Source: Ridgeia piscesae
Taxonomy: Eukaryota > Annelida > Polychaeta > Sabellida > Siboglinidae
Length of the DNA stretch: 64,000 nt
Assembly: GCA_025642075.2 (NCBI GenBank)
Contig: JAODUO010001728.1
Location: 1 to 64,000, forward strand
Direction: 5' to 3'
Part shown: positions 10,766 to 22,975 of the stretch, in pieces
Layout of the letters: the number at the start of each line of letters is the position of its first letter
How positions within the stretch are numbered: the first letter of the stretch is position 1
Notes under the pieces: generated by a model
Databases searched by the model: none
Told to the model about the DNA's origin: nothing
The model's input: the letters and a program-made list of their open reading frames with translations, nothing else
Position numbers and translations under genes: made by a program

Positions 10766-11286
10766 CCATGACGTCCTGTGTGTTACAGCCATGATGTCAT
10801 GTGTGTTACAGCCATGATGTCCTGTGTGTTACAGCCATGATGTTGTGTGTTACAGCCATGATGTCATGTGTGTTACAGCCATGATGTCCTGTGTGTTACA
10901 GACATGATGTCCTGTGTGTTACAGCCATGATGTCCTGTGTGTTACAGCCATGATATCCTGTGTGTTACAGCCATGATGTTGTGTGTTACAGCCATGATGT
11001 CATGTGTGTTACAGCCATGATGTCCTGTGTGTTACAGACATGATGTCCTGTGTGTTACAGCCATGATGTCCTGTGTGTTACAGCCATGATGTTGTGTGTT
11101 ACAGCCATGATGTCATGTGTGTTACAGCCATGATGTCCTGTGTGTTACAGACATGATGTCCTGTGTGTTACAGCCATGATGTCCTGTGTGTTACAGCCAT
11201 GATGTTGTGTGTTACAGCCATGATGTCCTGTGTGTTACAGCCATGATGTCCTGTATGTTACAGCCATGATGTCCTGTGTGTTACAG
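10763..11286. repeat. 23-bp minisatellite, left array
   Basis: About 23 copies of TTACAGCCATGATGTCCTGT plus GTG. A few copies are shortened to GATGTTGTGTG. Sub-blocks of four or five units, including GACATGATG and GATGTT variants, recur in the same order, which suggests multi-unit duplication. The same unit forms a second array at 15338-16078. Confidence 0.93.
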
Positions 11287-12163
11287 TTATTTGTTTAAAC
11301 TTTCCTGCCTACTACGGTATACGTTTTTAGAAGATAAACTGATGAAATGTATTTAGTTCGTTTGTAAATTAAACAATTGATAGTAAAAGGTAATAGTGTT
11401 CTAATTTCACGCGCAGCACACACAAAATATATGTTATCAGACATATCTTCAATAATGTTGATATTCAGTGAATCTTTTGCTAATATGATGCTTATTTATA
11501 TTGTGCCGACGTTTAAGGCAACGTATAATTCACTACGTGTGTCGCCAAATGTTACAATGTGTGCTAGCCGTGTGTTGCAGTAAAGGAGCATTCGCAGGTG
11601 ATGGTTGCTGTGTTAGGGGATTGGTAAAGGTGACACAACTACGCGTTTATTATACGAGTGTCATGTGCCCCTAGTTTTAATTACTTCGGGTTGTGACACT
11701 GTTGGACGAGTTGCATTATTGGCTCATTTTGGAGGTATTCGTTGATTTCAACACTGTCAGGTGTTTTATTGCCCTGTTACCTAGAATAACAAATATGAGG
11801 TGAATGGTGTGGTTGACTAAGTCATGAGTAAAGTATGAATCATTTATATTTTATATAAACATAGCAACCTCTAAGACTGTTTATTTTCCGATAGATAGTG
11901 GCGTATGAACATTGTAAAAACCAAAGCATTATTTTAAATGTTAAAGCATAGCTTGCACTGACGTATATATATTACAACAAGAACAATGTTCGCTGTGTTC
12001 TGTGGATGGTCATTAGTGTTACTTCGCCTCGGTGGTTGTATGTGGCATTTGTTTATTATTATTATTTTTCGCATTAGGCATATAATTATGTCATACCAAG
12101 TGGAAGTCCAGCCAGTTTGTTGTCCTTACTATCTTTGTTCCCTTATGTTCTTTGTATTACTAG

Positions 12164-12214
<51 letters not shown>

Positions 12215-12419
12215 TATATACTTTTATTGTTGTCTACTATTACACATACAATTACTATGAATGTTACGATGCCATGCTACGCAGAAGGTTGTAATCTAAT
12301 TATTGTTTTGCATTACTGTTGTTTTCATAAGTTAATTTATGTCGCTTCAGGTAGTAATATAATAACGACGGACTGGGGTAATTGGTTTAAGATGATACCT
12401 TCTATATTGTTTTCTAAAT
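11287..12419. other. AT-rich unique intron sequence with a (TA)n tract
   Basis: No exon or gene is recognisable. A (TA)n tract occupies about 12168-12211. The sequence separates the left 23-bp array from the LINE that follows. Confidence 0.5.
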
Positions 12420-14960
12420 GGATGACAATATTAACTTAGACCAAATCCAAACAAATGGAAACTTTGACTTTGCAAATTTATATACTGAAATTAATTATAA
12501 TGAAGATGATATATATTAATGACTAAATTAATTATAATAAATATATATATAATGACTCACCCCTTTCTTTAAATAGTGTAAATATTTGACCACGGTTGAA
12601 TTCTCAAACACTTTCCAGAGTGATAAAGTTTCTTTATCACTGTTATGCATAAATTGTCGCAGGTTAGAGGCGCACTGGGATTCTGTACAAGAATTATTTT
12701 GCAACTTACCATCAGGTGGCCTCAAACTTGATATGATTGCCTTAATAGAAATATTTGGGATTCTCAGCAATACAATATAAATGGATACCACAGTTTACTG
12801 TTTAACACTAGACTGCAAAATGAAGATGGGCATGGTGGAGTTGGTACATATATTAACGATAGCTTTAAATACACTAAACGTGAAGATCTCTCTATATTTA
12901 TTCCCCACGTTTTTGAATCTAAATTGTTTGAAGTTCAAAATAATAAAAACAAACCACTTATAGTAGGTGTAGTACACTGTATATCGTCCTAATTCAGTTC
13001 CTCGTGCAGACATAGATATGTTTATGAGCAAAATAATAGAAATACAAGATAAGATATCAAATGAAAATAAAATTGCTTATTTGATGGGTGATTACAACAT
13101 TAATTTGTTAAACTTTGTTACCCACAAAAACAAATTACTTCATAGATAATGTAATATCCCAAAGGTTTATACCATATATTACCAACCAACGAATAACGTC
13201 AAACTCTGCAACACTTATAGATCACATATATTCAAATCATTCTCACCCTAATCATGAATCGGGAATTATAATCACTGATATAGCCGATCACTTTGCCATA
13301 TTTCACATAATATAATATGGTACACCTCGTCCCCAAAAATCAGCATATAGGCAGGTACGACAGTTGAACCCAAGAAACATTGCATCCTTTAGAAATCAAT
13401 TACATGGCCGAGTTCTTAACTGTGTTATCCACAGCTGATGTGAATGAAGCTTATGATCATTTCACGATAACATACAAATCACTTTTCGAACTATCCTGCC
13501 CAGTTAAACATGTGAAGGTTAAGAAAAAATATATTTAACGAGAACCTAGGATTACTTCGGGTGTATTGACTTCGTCGCTAAATAAAGCAAAGTTACTTCG
13601 AAAGAAACTAAGTAGAGCTAGCCCAGAAGCGATCAATAAATACAAATAATATTGTAGAGTCTTTAATAAGGTCAAATGAGCAACAAAAAGTGCTTATTAT
13701 GCAGAAATGCTAGAAGTACGCAAAATATATCATTAAAGAAATATGGGCTATACTACGTCAAGCAATGCATAAACAAAAAAGAATTATCTAAGTTCCCTGA
13801 AACATTCATCATAAATGGACATGAGGAAATACATATGAAACATATCACAGAAGAATTTAATAAATTTTGTTTTGGAATAGGTACAACCATAAATGATTCA
13901 ATAGGTGTTCCTGTTAAGCAATTCGAAGAACACCTAAAGGGAAACTATCCCGTCAATTTGTTCAAGCATCCTACACAAGCAACAGCAATAGAACTTATTG
14001 TACGTAATTTAAAAACTAAATGCACGGAAGGTTTCAATGGTATATCCACTAAACTACTACAAGCAACAATACATGAAATAACCACTCCACTTGAGCATAT
14101 CCTAAATCAATCTATTGTCACGGGAACTGTTCCTAAAAACTTGAAAACTGCCAAAGTTGTACCCGTTTACAAATCAGGTACACTGTAACACCAAAATGTT
14201 TAACAATTATAGACCTATGAGTATCTTGCCTGCGATTTCTAAAATAATGGAAAACATTGTATGCAATAGACTTGAGAGATGGTGTTTCTAGAAACATATA
14301 ACATGTTGTGTAAACATCAGTATGTGTTTCGAGCACAACACTCTACAATTCACCCAATATTGCATTTGCTAAAGGACATTTCAATTGCAAATGATAAAAT
14401 AACAAAAGACCCTACATTGGCTGTGTTTGTGGACCTTTCAAAGGCATTTGATACAATAGACCATGACATTTTGCTGTATAAATTACATTTCTATGGAATT
14501 TGGGGATTAACTAATAAATGGTTTGCCAGTTACTTATCCAATCGAAAACAGTACACTGAAATACACAATTGTAAGTCTTCTAAGAAAAACATAACAACTG
14601 GAGTGCCCCAAGTATCCGTACTTGGACCAATCTTATTTCTGATTTATATCAATGACATAATTAATTCTGCGTCTTTAAATTTATTGTCTTTTGACACAAC
14701 TATATACAAATCAGGTCCTCGTATTGATACTTTAATTAACAATATCAACCAAGAATTAAAACATTTGTGTGATTACTTGTGTGCTAATAAACTCGCATTG
14801 AATGTTAAAAAAACAATTTTTTGCATATTTTGACCACCGAATAACAAATATCAGGTAAATAACTGTGTCAAAATAAACAATGAAATGTCTAAACACTATC
14901 TATGTAGCTACCTTAACCATGTGCATTGCCTAAATCCCAGATGTGTAGAGTGTAACTAAA
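12420..14960 (+). mobile_element. degraded LINE with endonuclease and reverse transcriptase
   Basis: Fragments in several frames form one dead element. An AP-endonuclease part includes LCINCRRLEAHWDSVQELFC, GDYNINLL, ATLIDHIYSN and IADHFAIFHI (12630-13320). A linker follows. The RT domain then reads KCTEGFNGISTKLL, VVPVYKSG, FVDLSKAFDTIDHDILL and TTGVPQVSVLGPILF (about 14010-14680). The catalytic FADD box is damaged: LLSFDTTIYKSG replaces the expected F-A-D-D, losing an aspartate. Frameshifts and stops are numerous. The domain set resembles CR1/L2/Jockey-type LINEs. The element is cut off shortly after PPNNKYQVNN (about 14,900). It lies in the sense direction of the host DLG intron. Confidence 0.85.
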
Positions 14961-15101
14961 ATCGTTTATTTAAAAAGACAAACTGTTTGGATTTACAAAA
15001 GATTATCTTTTTTTTAAATATTCCCCCAGTCCTTTGTCAAGTCCGTTGTCAAATAAATTATATTGTCAAATAAATTATATTGAGAACAGCGATTAATATT
15101 C

Positions 15102-15106
<5 letters not shown>

Positions 15107-15175
<69 letters not shown>
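15107..15175. repeat. (TA)n then (GT)n microsatellite
   Basis: About 30 TA units followed by a short GT run, between the end of the LINE and the right-hand 23-bp array. Confidence 0.95.
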
Positions 15176-15178
<3 letters not shown>

Positions 15179-15337
15179 TTATGTTTGTTTATATGTATAT
15201 GTTTTGGGGTCACAGGAAGATGTCACATTATGTGCCATATGATCACTACGTAACAATACTTTTTTGTTTTGATTGCTCATGTACATGTATAATGCTTTCT
15301 TATTGTTGTTACAACAACACCAAATTGATTGATTGCT

Positions 15338-16078
15338 ATGATGTAATGTGTGTTACAGCCATGAAGTCCTGTGTGTTATAGCTATGATGTAATGTGTGTT
15401 ACAGCCATGAAGTCCTGTATTACAGCCATGATGTTACAACCATGATGTCCTGTGTGTTATAGCCATGATGTCATGTGTGTTACAGCTATGATATCATGTG
15501 TGTTACAGCCATGTTGTCATGTGTGTTACAGCTATGATGTAATATGTGTTACAGCCATGAAGTCCTGTATGTTACAGCCATGATGTCATGTGTGTTACAG
15601 CCACAATGTCATGTGTGTTACAGCCACGATGTCATGTGTGTTACAGCCATGATGTCATGTGTGTTACAGCCACGATATCCTGTGTGCTACAGCCATGATT
15701 TCCTGTGTGTTACAGCCATGATGTCCTGTGTGTTACAGCCATGATGTCATGTGTGTTACAGCCACGATGTCATGTGTGTTACAGCTATGATATCATGTGT
15801 GTTACAGCCATAATGTCCTGTGTGTTACAGCCATGATGTCCTGTGTGTTACAGCCATGATGTCCTGTGTGTTACAGCCATGATGTCCTGTGTGTTACAGC
15901 CATGATGTCCTGTGTGTTACAGCCATGATGTCCTGTGTGTTACAGCCATGATGTCCTGTGTGTTACAGCCATGATGTCCTGTGTGTTACAGCCATGATGT
16001 CCTGTGTGTTACAGCCATGATGTCCTGTGTGTTACAGCCATGATGTCCTGTGTGATACAGCCATGATGTCCTGTGTTC
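15338..16078. repeat. 23-bp minisatellite, right array
   Basis: About 32 copies of the same TTACAGCCATGATGTCCTGT-GTG unit as at 10763-11286. The left half is variable (GATGTCATG, CACGATGTC, TAGCTATG). The right third is nearly pure. Each unit ends in GTGTTACAG, which resembles a 3' splice site with a weak pyrimidine tract. Confidence 0.93.
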
Positions 16079-16420
16079 TATCAAGTCCAATAGTGTCATG
16101 TCTTGTACAAAGTGTATTGTGTAAAGTGTGGTTCATTACTGGAATATTGTGCGTTTAACGTAGTGTCCTGTTTAGTGTCCTACAAAGTGCCACTTGTTCT
16201 ACAAACTTGTTTGTTCTATGTAGTGTCCTGTGTTCTAGTCATGTTGTCCTGTGTTCAGTGGAGTGTCCTATGAAGTGTTTTGTGTGTTAAAGCTCTGCTG
16301 TCCTGTGTTCAATAAACTGTTTTACAAGTAAAAATGCCCTGTGTTAAAGCCATGGTGACTTTTGTTGTATGATGTGCACTACGAAATGTCCTGTAGTGCA
16401 GCATGGTTGTCCTGTGCCCT
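16079..16420. repeat. degenerate CCTGTGT-rich repeat
   Basis: Loose repeats of GTCCTGTGTTCTA and TCCTATAAAGTG type bridge the 23-bp array and the 40-bp array. The spacing is irregular and unit borders cannot be set. Confidence 0.6.
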
Positions 16421-16713
16421 GTTAATTGTCCTGTGTTTCAGTGGCGGTGTCATATAAATTGTCTTGTTTTGCCGCACGGATGTCCTGTGTCTTATATATT
16501 GTCCTGTTTTGCAATGGTGGTGTCTTTGTTGTATAAATTGTTATGTGTTGTAGCGGTGGTGTCCTGTGTCCTATAATTTGTCCTGTGTTGCAGCAGTTGT
16601 GTCTAGTGTCCTATAAATTGTTATGTGTTGCAGTGGTTATGTCTTGTGTCCTATAAATTGTCCTGTGTTGCACCGGTTGTGTCCTGTGTCATATAAATTG
16701 TCCTGTGTTGCAG
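16421..16713. repeat. 40-bp minisatellite ending in the terminal-exon acceptor
   Basis: About seven copies of GTCCTGTGTCCTATAAATTG followed by TCCTGTGTTGCAGCGGTGGT. The last copy supplies TTGCAG, the chosen acceptor of the final DLG exon, and CGGTGGTGTCT, its first bases. Earlier copies carry TTGCAG or near variants (TTGCAC, TTGTAG, TTGCCG), so several decoy acceptors precede the real one. Confidence 0.85.
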
Positions 16714-16820
16714 CGGTGGTGTCTAGGGATACGGCAGAGGAGATCAAGGCGAAGGTGAAGGTCGTGATCAGGGAGCAGTCAGGCCCCACTAGGTGGGTTC
16801 CTGCGAAGGAGATCCTATGA
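16714..16820 (+). CDS. dlg: DLG-type MAGUK, terminal exon
   Basis: The exon reads [A]VVSRDTAEEIKAKVKVVIRE and then QSGPTRWVPAKEIL, ending at TGA (16818-16820). This is the diagnostic C-terminus of DLG proteins: an I-x-x-KVK-x-VI helix, Q/S-G, then WVPAKE-L at the very end. The acceptor TTGCAG was chosen because A-VV-x-x-DT aligns with the AIVxGDT segment of DLG. It implies entry in phase 1. A second AG (GTCTAG at 16721-16726) would enter in phase 2. That phase would match the donor at 5866 in frame, but it skips the helical segment. The reading frame is intact. Confidence 0.9.
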
Positions 16821-17734
16821 GGACAACATCTCTCCAACTTACACTTTCATTGAGTAACTTGCTCATGCTCATGAGGAGCACTGCTCTTAAGGAACACCAT
16901 TGAGAGATGCACTGCTAATCACCAGTACAGGAGGAAGCTGCTCATTGCGAGGATAGAAGCTCTGTTGTGTTGCTCCTGGTGATAGCTGGAGCATGGTGCT
17001 CTTTATGATGAGTGGGGCACTGTAAGCTCCTGATAAACAGACATATGGTGCTCACAATGGCTCCTGTCTGCTCTTCACGAGTAAAGAAGTAAGGTGCACG
17101 ACAGGAATTCCTCCTCCTTGTCTTTGTGGTTCCTCTTATTCTGACAACAGATGAGTTGTTTTTGAGGATGAGAGAGGGGAGAGAGAAGAGAGAGAAAGGG
17201 GGAGGGAGAGAGGGAGGGAGGGAGAGAACATAGCGAGTGTAGACGTAAGTAAATCGTAACAGATCCTGTACCAATCAACTGTCTATGTACATAGTAGATG
17301 AGCTAATATATAGTGACACAACTTGACGTTGGCAGCAGTTGTAGGTCATAGGTGACACAGCTTGACACGGAGCGTGTACAAGTGTGTTCTTTTACAGAAG
17401 CATCACAGTTTGTGTTGTGTACAACCTGTATACAATTTGTATGTGTATCCCTAATCAACAGTATCAGTTGTGTACAACATCAGGTGTGTGAACGTGTTTA
17501 TTCCTATTCAGTAATGTTGGAGGTAGTATACAGTGTGACACATTTAGTGTGTCTTCATCTATGTTACTTATCAACAATGTCAACGCAGGTGTGACATGAT
17601 ATGTACACACTTGGTGCATCTGTATTCAGTTGTGTGTACATGCAGTTGTATTCCTACACAGCAGCACAATGCTGGTGTAAATTAAGATGTGTACACGTTT
17701 TTTATCAACTGCATCAGGCTTGGTGTACACATGT

Positions 17735-17735
<1 letters not shown>
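16821..17735 (+). other. dlg: probable DLG 3' untranslated region, proximal part
   Basis: This follows the DLG stop codon. It has a purine-rich GAGAGA/GGGAGG tract at about 17165-17230 and weak repeats of ACACAACTTGAC and GTGTACAA type. No AATAAA occurs here, so the transcript probably runs on through the 48-bp array to 19135. Confidence 0.4.
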
Positions 17736-17737
<2 letters not shown>

Positions 17738-17801
<64 letters not shown>

Positions 17802-17803
17802 AT
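17738..17803. repeat. (TA)n-(GT)n microsatellite
   Basis: About 25 TA units and then a short GT run, placed directly before the first copy of the 48-bp array. Confidence 0.95.
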
Positions 17804-18965
17804 TCCAAATGGACACATCAGTGCATGTGCACAACATATGGACAGGTGTATTCCTAATGAACAGATCAGTGCATGTGCACAATATATGGACAGGTGTATT
17901 CCAAATGGACAGATCAGTGCATGTGTACAACATATGGACAGGTGTATTCCTAATGAACAGATCAGTGCATGTGTACAACATATGGACAGATGTATTCCTA
18001 ATGAACAGATCAGTGCATGTGTACAACATATGGACAGGTGTATTCCTAATGAACAGATCAGTGCATGTGTACAACATATGGACAGGTGTATTCCTAATGA
18101 ACAGATCAGTGCATGTGTACAATATATGGACAGGTGTATTCCTAATGAACAGATCAGTGCATGTGTACAACATATGGACAGATGTATTTCAAATGAACTG
18201 ATCAGTGCATGTGTACAACATATGGACAGGTGTATTTCAAATGAACAGATCAGTGCATGTGCACAACATATGGACAGGTGTATTCCTAATGAACAGATCA
18301 GTGCATGTGTCCAATGTATGGACAGGTGTATTTCAAATGAACTGATTAGTGCATGTATACAAAATATGGACAGGTGTATTCCTAATGGACAGATCAGTGC
18401 ATGTGTACAACATATGGACAGGTGTATTCCTAATGAACAGATCAGTGCATGTGTACAACATATGGACAGGTGTATTCCTAATGAACAGATCAGTGCATGT
18501 GTACAATGTATGGACAGGTGTATTTCAAATGAACTGATCAGTGCATGTATACAACATATGGACAGGTGTATTCCTAATGAACAGATCAGTGCATGTGTAC
18601 AATGTATGGACAGGTGTATTTCAAATGAACTGATCAGTGCATGTATACAACATATGGACAGGTGTATTTCAAATGAACAGATCAGTGCATGTGCACAATG
18701 TATGGACAGGTGTATTTCAAATGAACTGATCAGTGCATGTATACAACATATGGACAGGTGTATTCCTAATGAACAGATCAGTGCATGTGTACAACATATG
18801 GACAGATGTATTCCTAATGAACAGATCAGTGCATGTGTACAACATATGGACAGATGTATTCCTAATGAACAGATCAGTGCATGTGTACAACATATGGACA
18901 TGTGTATTCCTAATGGACAGATCAATGCATATGTACAATACATGGACAGGTGTATTCAAAATAAA
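17804..18965. repeat. 48-bp minisatellite, about 24 copies
   Basis: The unit is GTGTATTCCTAATGAACAGA followed by TCAGTGCATGTGTACAACATATGGACAG. The + frame stays open as a 16-residue repeat (CIPNEQISACVQHMDR), giving a 474-codon frame at 17601-19025. Opposite-strand frames are open as well, which marks it as a satellite artefact. Two unit types (CCTAATGAACAG and TTCAAATGAACTG) alternate in the middle, giving a two-unit higher-order repeat at 18290-18750. Confidence 0.95.
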
Positions 18966-19134
18966 CAGATCAGTGCTAGTGTATTGCATTATATATACAC
19001 ACTGGTGTGCTTTTATATGTCTTAGATTTATTTCTTTTTCCTGATTTGTTTGTCTTTTCAATTCTCCTCCAGTATGATTGATCATGGGTGCGTCAGACCA
19101 AGATCAAGTAAATATTTAATCAAATTAAATTTGT

Positions 19135-19140
19135 AATAAA
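19135..19140 (+). promoter_or_regulatory. dlg: candidate poly(A) signal for the DLG transcript
   Basis: AATAAA is followed within 5-25 nt by TGTGTGTGTTTTGTTGTGT, a GT-rich downstream element of the kind that supports cleavage. It is the first AATAAA after the DLG stop codon. Use of this site would put the whole 48-bp array in the 3' UTR. Confidence 0.4.
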
Positions 19141-19730
19141 TGCAATGTGTGTGTTTTGTTGTGTCCAGATGTGTTGCTTTATGAGACTCTTCATTTGCTA
19201 GACGGTAGAAGTAAGAAACTTCACCTTAGCAACAGGTCGCCATGGTAACAGACTGTTAGTGGCATACATCGCATTACTGATGTTTCTAAGTTGAATTAAT
19301 GTCAACAGTTGTGTATAAAGTAACAAAATAGTGTCACAAGTGATGCACCAAAATATTGTTTGATGACATTGGCATGTTGTGTCACCAGTGAAAATATGAC
19401 GGTCACCAGTGATGATAATGACATTATAATGTCACAAGCACCACTGCAATGTTACAATGTTATCATTGCATGTCATAATATCACCAATAATGACACTAGA
19501 AATATATCTGAGTGTCACAAGTGACGAGACTTCACTGACAGATTATAGTCGTGCTGTTTTCAAGTTCTCATCAATCCATGTGTTACTTTTTTAAATGCAT
19601 TTCCAAACAAAAATAATGGTCCTGGTGAATTGATATAATAATTTAAAATGTAAGAGTAACAAAATAAAAACATTTCTATATTCGTTGTGTTCAAGCGTGT
19701 TTACTAGTAATTGTGAAATCGCGTGAACAC
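19141..19730. other. intergenic, nothing recognised
   Basis: AT-rich sequence with loose GTCACNAGTGATG repeats at about 19330-19530. No gene is supported. Confidence 0.5.
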
Positions 19731-19734
19731 AAAA

Positions 19735-20102
19735 GTCTGACCAGTCACTGTGTGTCTTGTACTAAGTGGCCCATGTATAAACTGACCAGTCACTGTGTGT
19801 GTCCTGTACTAAGTGGCCCAGGTATAAACTGACCAGTCACTGTGTGTCCTGTACTAAGTAGCCCAGGTATAAACTGACCAGTCACTGTGTGTCCTGTACT
19901 AATTGGCCCAGGTATAAACTGACCAGTCACTGTGTGTCCTGTACTAAGTGGCCCAGGTATAAACTGACCAGTCACTGTGTGTCCTGTACTAAGTGGCCCA
20001 TGTATAAACTGACCAGTCACTGTGTGTCCTGTACTAAGTGGCCCAGGTATAAACTGACCAGTCACTGTGTGTCCTGTACTAAGTGGCCCAGGTATAAATT
20101 GC
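19735..20102. repeat. 45-bp minisatellite
   Basis: About eight copies of AAACTGACCAGTCACTGTGT followed by GTCCTGTACTAAGTGGCCCAGGTAT. The minus strand stays open as a 15-residue repeat, which is not taken as a gene. Confidence 0.93.
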
Positions 20103-22320
20103 ACAAGTGCCAAAAATAGATCAGTCACGTTCCAACTTTTTATGATTTTGGCAGAAATGTACCTTATAAAATCAAATGTCAACGTCTAGTTTATTACATT
20201 ATTAAACAGCGCACAATACGAGTCAACACTACACCGTTTCTTAATATGCGGCGTCGTAAAGTATGTTTCAATTTGTGCAATTTTAGCAATATAATTATAG
20301 AAAAATGTACAGATAATATTTCTGTAAATGAGGTTTCAATTAAAAAGCTCATGCGCGTAATCTGTCGAATGCAACAAAGGTACAAAACTACTTTTCACAA
20401 CTTCTGTATAATCTTGACTCATAGGCATAATTTAGCAGTCATCCTGACAGACATTCCCATGACTTGTGAATCATGTCCGTTAGTTCACCTGAATCACGGA
20501 CTATGTCAGTTAGACCTGAATTATGGACAATGTCCCTTGGTCCCCGCAAATCGTACCATGTTCCTTGAAGCTTCCTGAATCATGGGCCATGTCCGATTAT
20601 ACTTTGTTTCCATTGAGAATGCACACTAAAGAAGCCTACCATAAACTGCATTCACCATAGACTAGTCCGACAACGATTATGATTACAATGACAGCCAGAC
20701 TTCGACACACCTTCATACTAAGACTTGGCTGTTCTAACAAAGAGTTCACCTGGAAAGTGACTAATGTTAAAATCCGCGCTTTCGCAAAATGAAATAATAA
20801 ATTATTCCCACTGATCATCAGTTTGTTAACAATTGCAGTTGCTATTTGCTAAACAATAACGTCGGAAATTGCCCCCTTTCGCCCTGTGTAATATGATCCG
20901 TTCAACCGGGAAAATGTCTAACCCTATCCCCCATTTTCATTCCACAGGAAATATATCCAACACTACACCACAGCTTAGTTAGACAATCTCCCACATTTCC
21001 CCTTCAACTTGAACCGAGACTTGTGATCCAGACAGACGAGACACAACCTTAATAACCAATCAAGCTAGAGGCCTGCGAGGTGTTTATGTGGTGTGTATGT
21101 GCGTCTTCGTGTGTGTCTTTGTGACCACTTACATTCACGACTTCTTTTCGAGTCAATCTTTAAGCAAACTTTTAATATATTAATAATAAAGATATCAGCG
21201 AAATAACAAAATGTTCATAAACTTAGCCAGAGGTAATCATCCGAGCTGGGGCTCTTATAAACACATAGCGCCCTCAATAAATAAAAACGTATAACAGATA
21301 CCGTACTTGGGGGAGTGTCCCAGCTCCTATCTAATAGCTGTGATACAGCTACCCTAGTTGGACGCGAAAATACGCTTTGTGGCAGCACTATTCTTTGCAT
21401 ATAGCGATTTCCCATATTACCCGATTATCCCGTTTTACCCGGGTTTCCCCTATAGCAGATACCGGGAGTGTGCCAGCTCCTATCTAATAGCTCCGACTAA
21501 GCGTTCGCAATGCAAACTCAGAACGTGAACAAAAGCAATTAGACACCGTCACAAGTGAAGTACTGCACGGGGCTGGCACACACAGCTCAGGGGCACGCGC
21601 GTGTCTTTATGAGGTCGAACGGCCTGAACTCAGCCGCGAGCGACTAGTTGAATAGAGCAGGACTGTTTGGTCGACAAAGTATATAATTATAAGAACTACG
21701 AACAACAATAGCCACTCGAGCGCCGGGCAACACTGACAAAGAAGCGGCGATATGCACTGGCCCGCGATCGACTCGCAGTAAGCCTGCTAGTTGTGGATCT
21801 GCTCATAATTAATAAATATCCCTTCTCCTCGGGATTAATAAACATCTATTGCGAGATTTACCCCTAATCGATTACACAACACATTAAACATGATACACTG
21901 TTTAAAAATATAAGCATAGACATATGTGATCGACTGGTAACAAAGGATAAACATAACCGTGGAGACAACCCCTACACTTGACGGTCCACCAGTCCTTTGA
22001 CCGCGGTCTTGGTAACGCGAATGTGTTGTCTGCCAGGCTCGGAGACACGACCAATCTGTAGTGTATATGTAAATCTGATAAATACGGCGCAAAACGGGAC
22101 AAAAACTTCAAGATTAACGCGACACTAAAACGTCTTCCATAGGTAAGTCGGTAATGTCGGTAACTAATGTACATATACCTGGAGTATATGTGTAACATGT
22201 CCATAGCAACAACACTCGTGTGTGGGCCTGGGGATATCCTCTGTATCAAGGTTTGTCTCTGTCTATTGAATATGTGCCTGTCTGTATCTAAACTCATCTC
22301 TCGCCATGTCCCACGTCTCC
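20103..22320. other. unique intergenic sequence
   Basis: No coding region is convincing. A weak repeat of about 35 bp (CCTGAATCA-GGAC-ATGTC) lies at 20450-20600. The part at 21430-21790 is somewhat richer in GC and CpG. Since a start-codon exon lies downstream (23572), a promoter or non-coding first exon could be here, but nothing specific marks one. Confidence 0.4.
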
Positions 22321-22327
22321 CTCACCT

Positions 22328-22758
22328 TCTCTCGTCCGTCCGTCCGTCCGTCCGTCCGTCCGTCCGTCCGTCCGTCCGTCCGTCCGTCCGTCCGTCCGTC
22401 CGTCCGTCCGTCCGTCCGTCCGTCCGTCCGTCCGTCCGTCCGTCCGTCCGTCCGTCCGTCCGTCCGTCCGTCCGTCCGTCCGTCCGTCCGTCCGTCCGTC
22501 CGTCCGTCCGTCCGTCCGTCCGTCCGTCCGTCCGTCCGTCCGTCCGTCCGTCCGTCCGTCCGTCCGTCCGTCCGTCCGTCCGTCCGTCCGTCCGTCCGTC
22601 CGTCCGTCCGTCCGTCCGTCCGTCCGTCCGTCCGTCCGTCCGTCCGTCCGTCCGTCCGTCCGTCCGTCCGTCCGTCCGTCCGTCCGCCCGCCCGCCCGCC
22701 CGCCCGCCCGCCCGCCCGCCCGCCCGCCCGCCCGCCCGCCCGCCCGCCCGCCCGCTCG
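22328..22758. repeat. (CCGT)n then (CCCG)n tetranucleotide array
   Basis: About 90 pure CCGT units change abruptly at about 22685 into about 17 pure CCCG units, as if one T-to-C change had been amplified. The SVRPSVRP- and ARPPARPP-type frames are artefacts. A second CCGT array lies at 43637-44025. Confidence 0.97.
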
Positions 22759-22975
22759 TTAAACCTAATGTGTTATGCCGTTTTACTGAAAATATGTTAT
22801 GTGATTAAAATAAAATCCTACCTATACCATACCTAACGTATTTTGTCCGTTTTCTGAAACAAAGCACTTTATTTTCTTTTAATATATACAAATACACAAT
22901 CTACTTGTTACGCGTACACTTTCCTATATGCTATGATCTTGGAAGCCAGTAGGTGCAACGCAGGTATGGGTCCAG

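Noticed and set aside
10763..11286. CRISPR array
   Set aside because: Units are contiguous 23-mers with no unique spacers, and the genome is eukaryotic. The same applies to all other arrays.
16721..16726. GTCTAG as acceptor of the last DLG exon
   Set aside because: It would be in frame with the donor at 5866, but it lacks a pyrimidine tract. The upstream TTGCAG extends the DLG similarity by four residues. Kept as an alternative.
17601..19025. 474-codon frame CIPNEQISACVQHMDR repeats
   Set aside because: The 48-bp satellite is open in other frames too, and there is no convincing start or splice context.
22167..22836. SVRPSVRP / ARPPARPP frames (also at 43568-44242)
   Set aside because: Translations of CCGT and CCCG tetranucleotide arrays.
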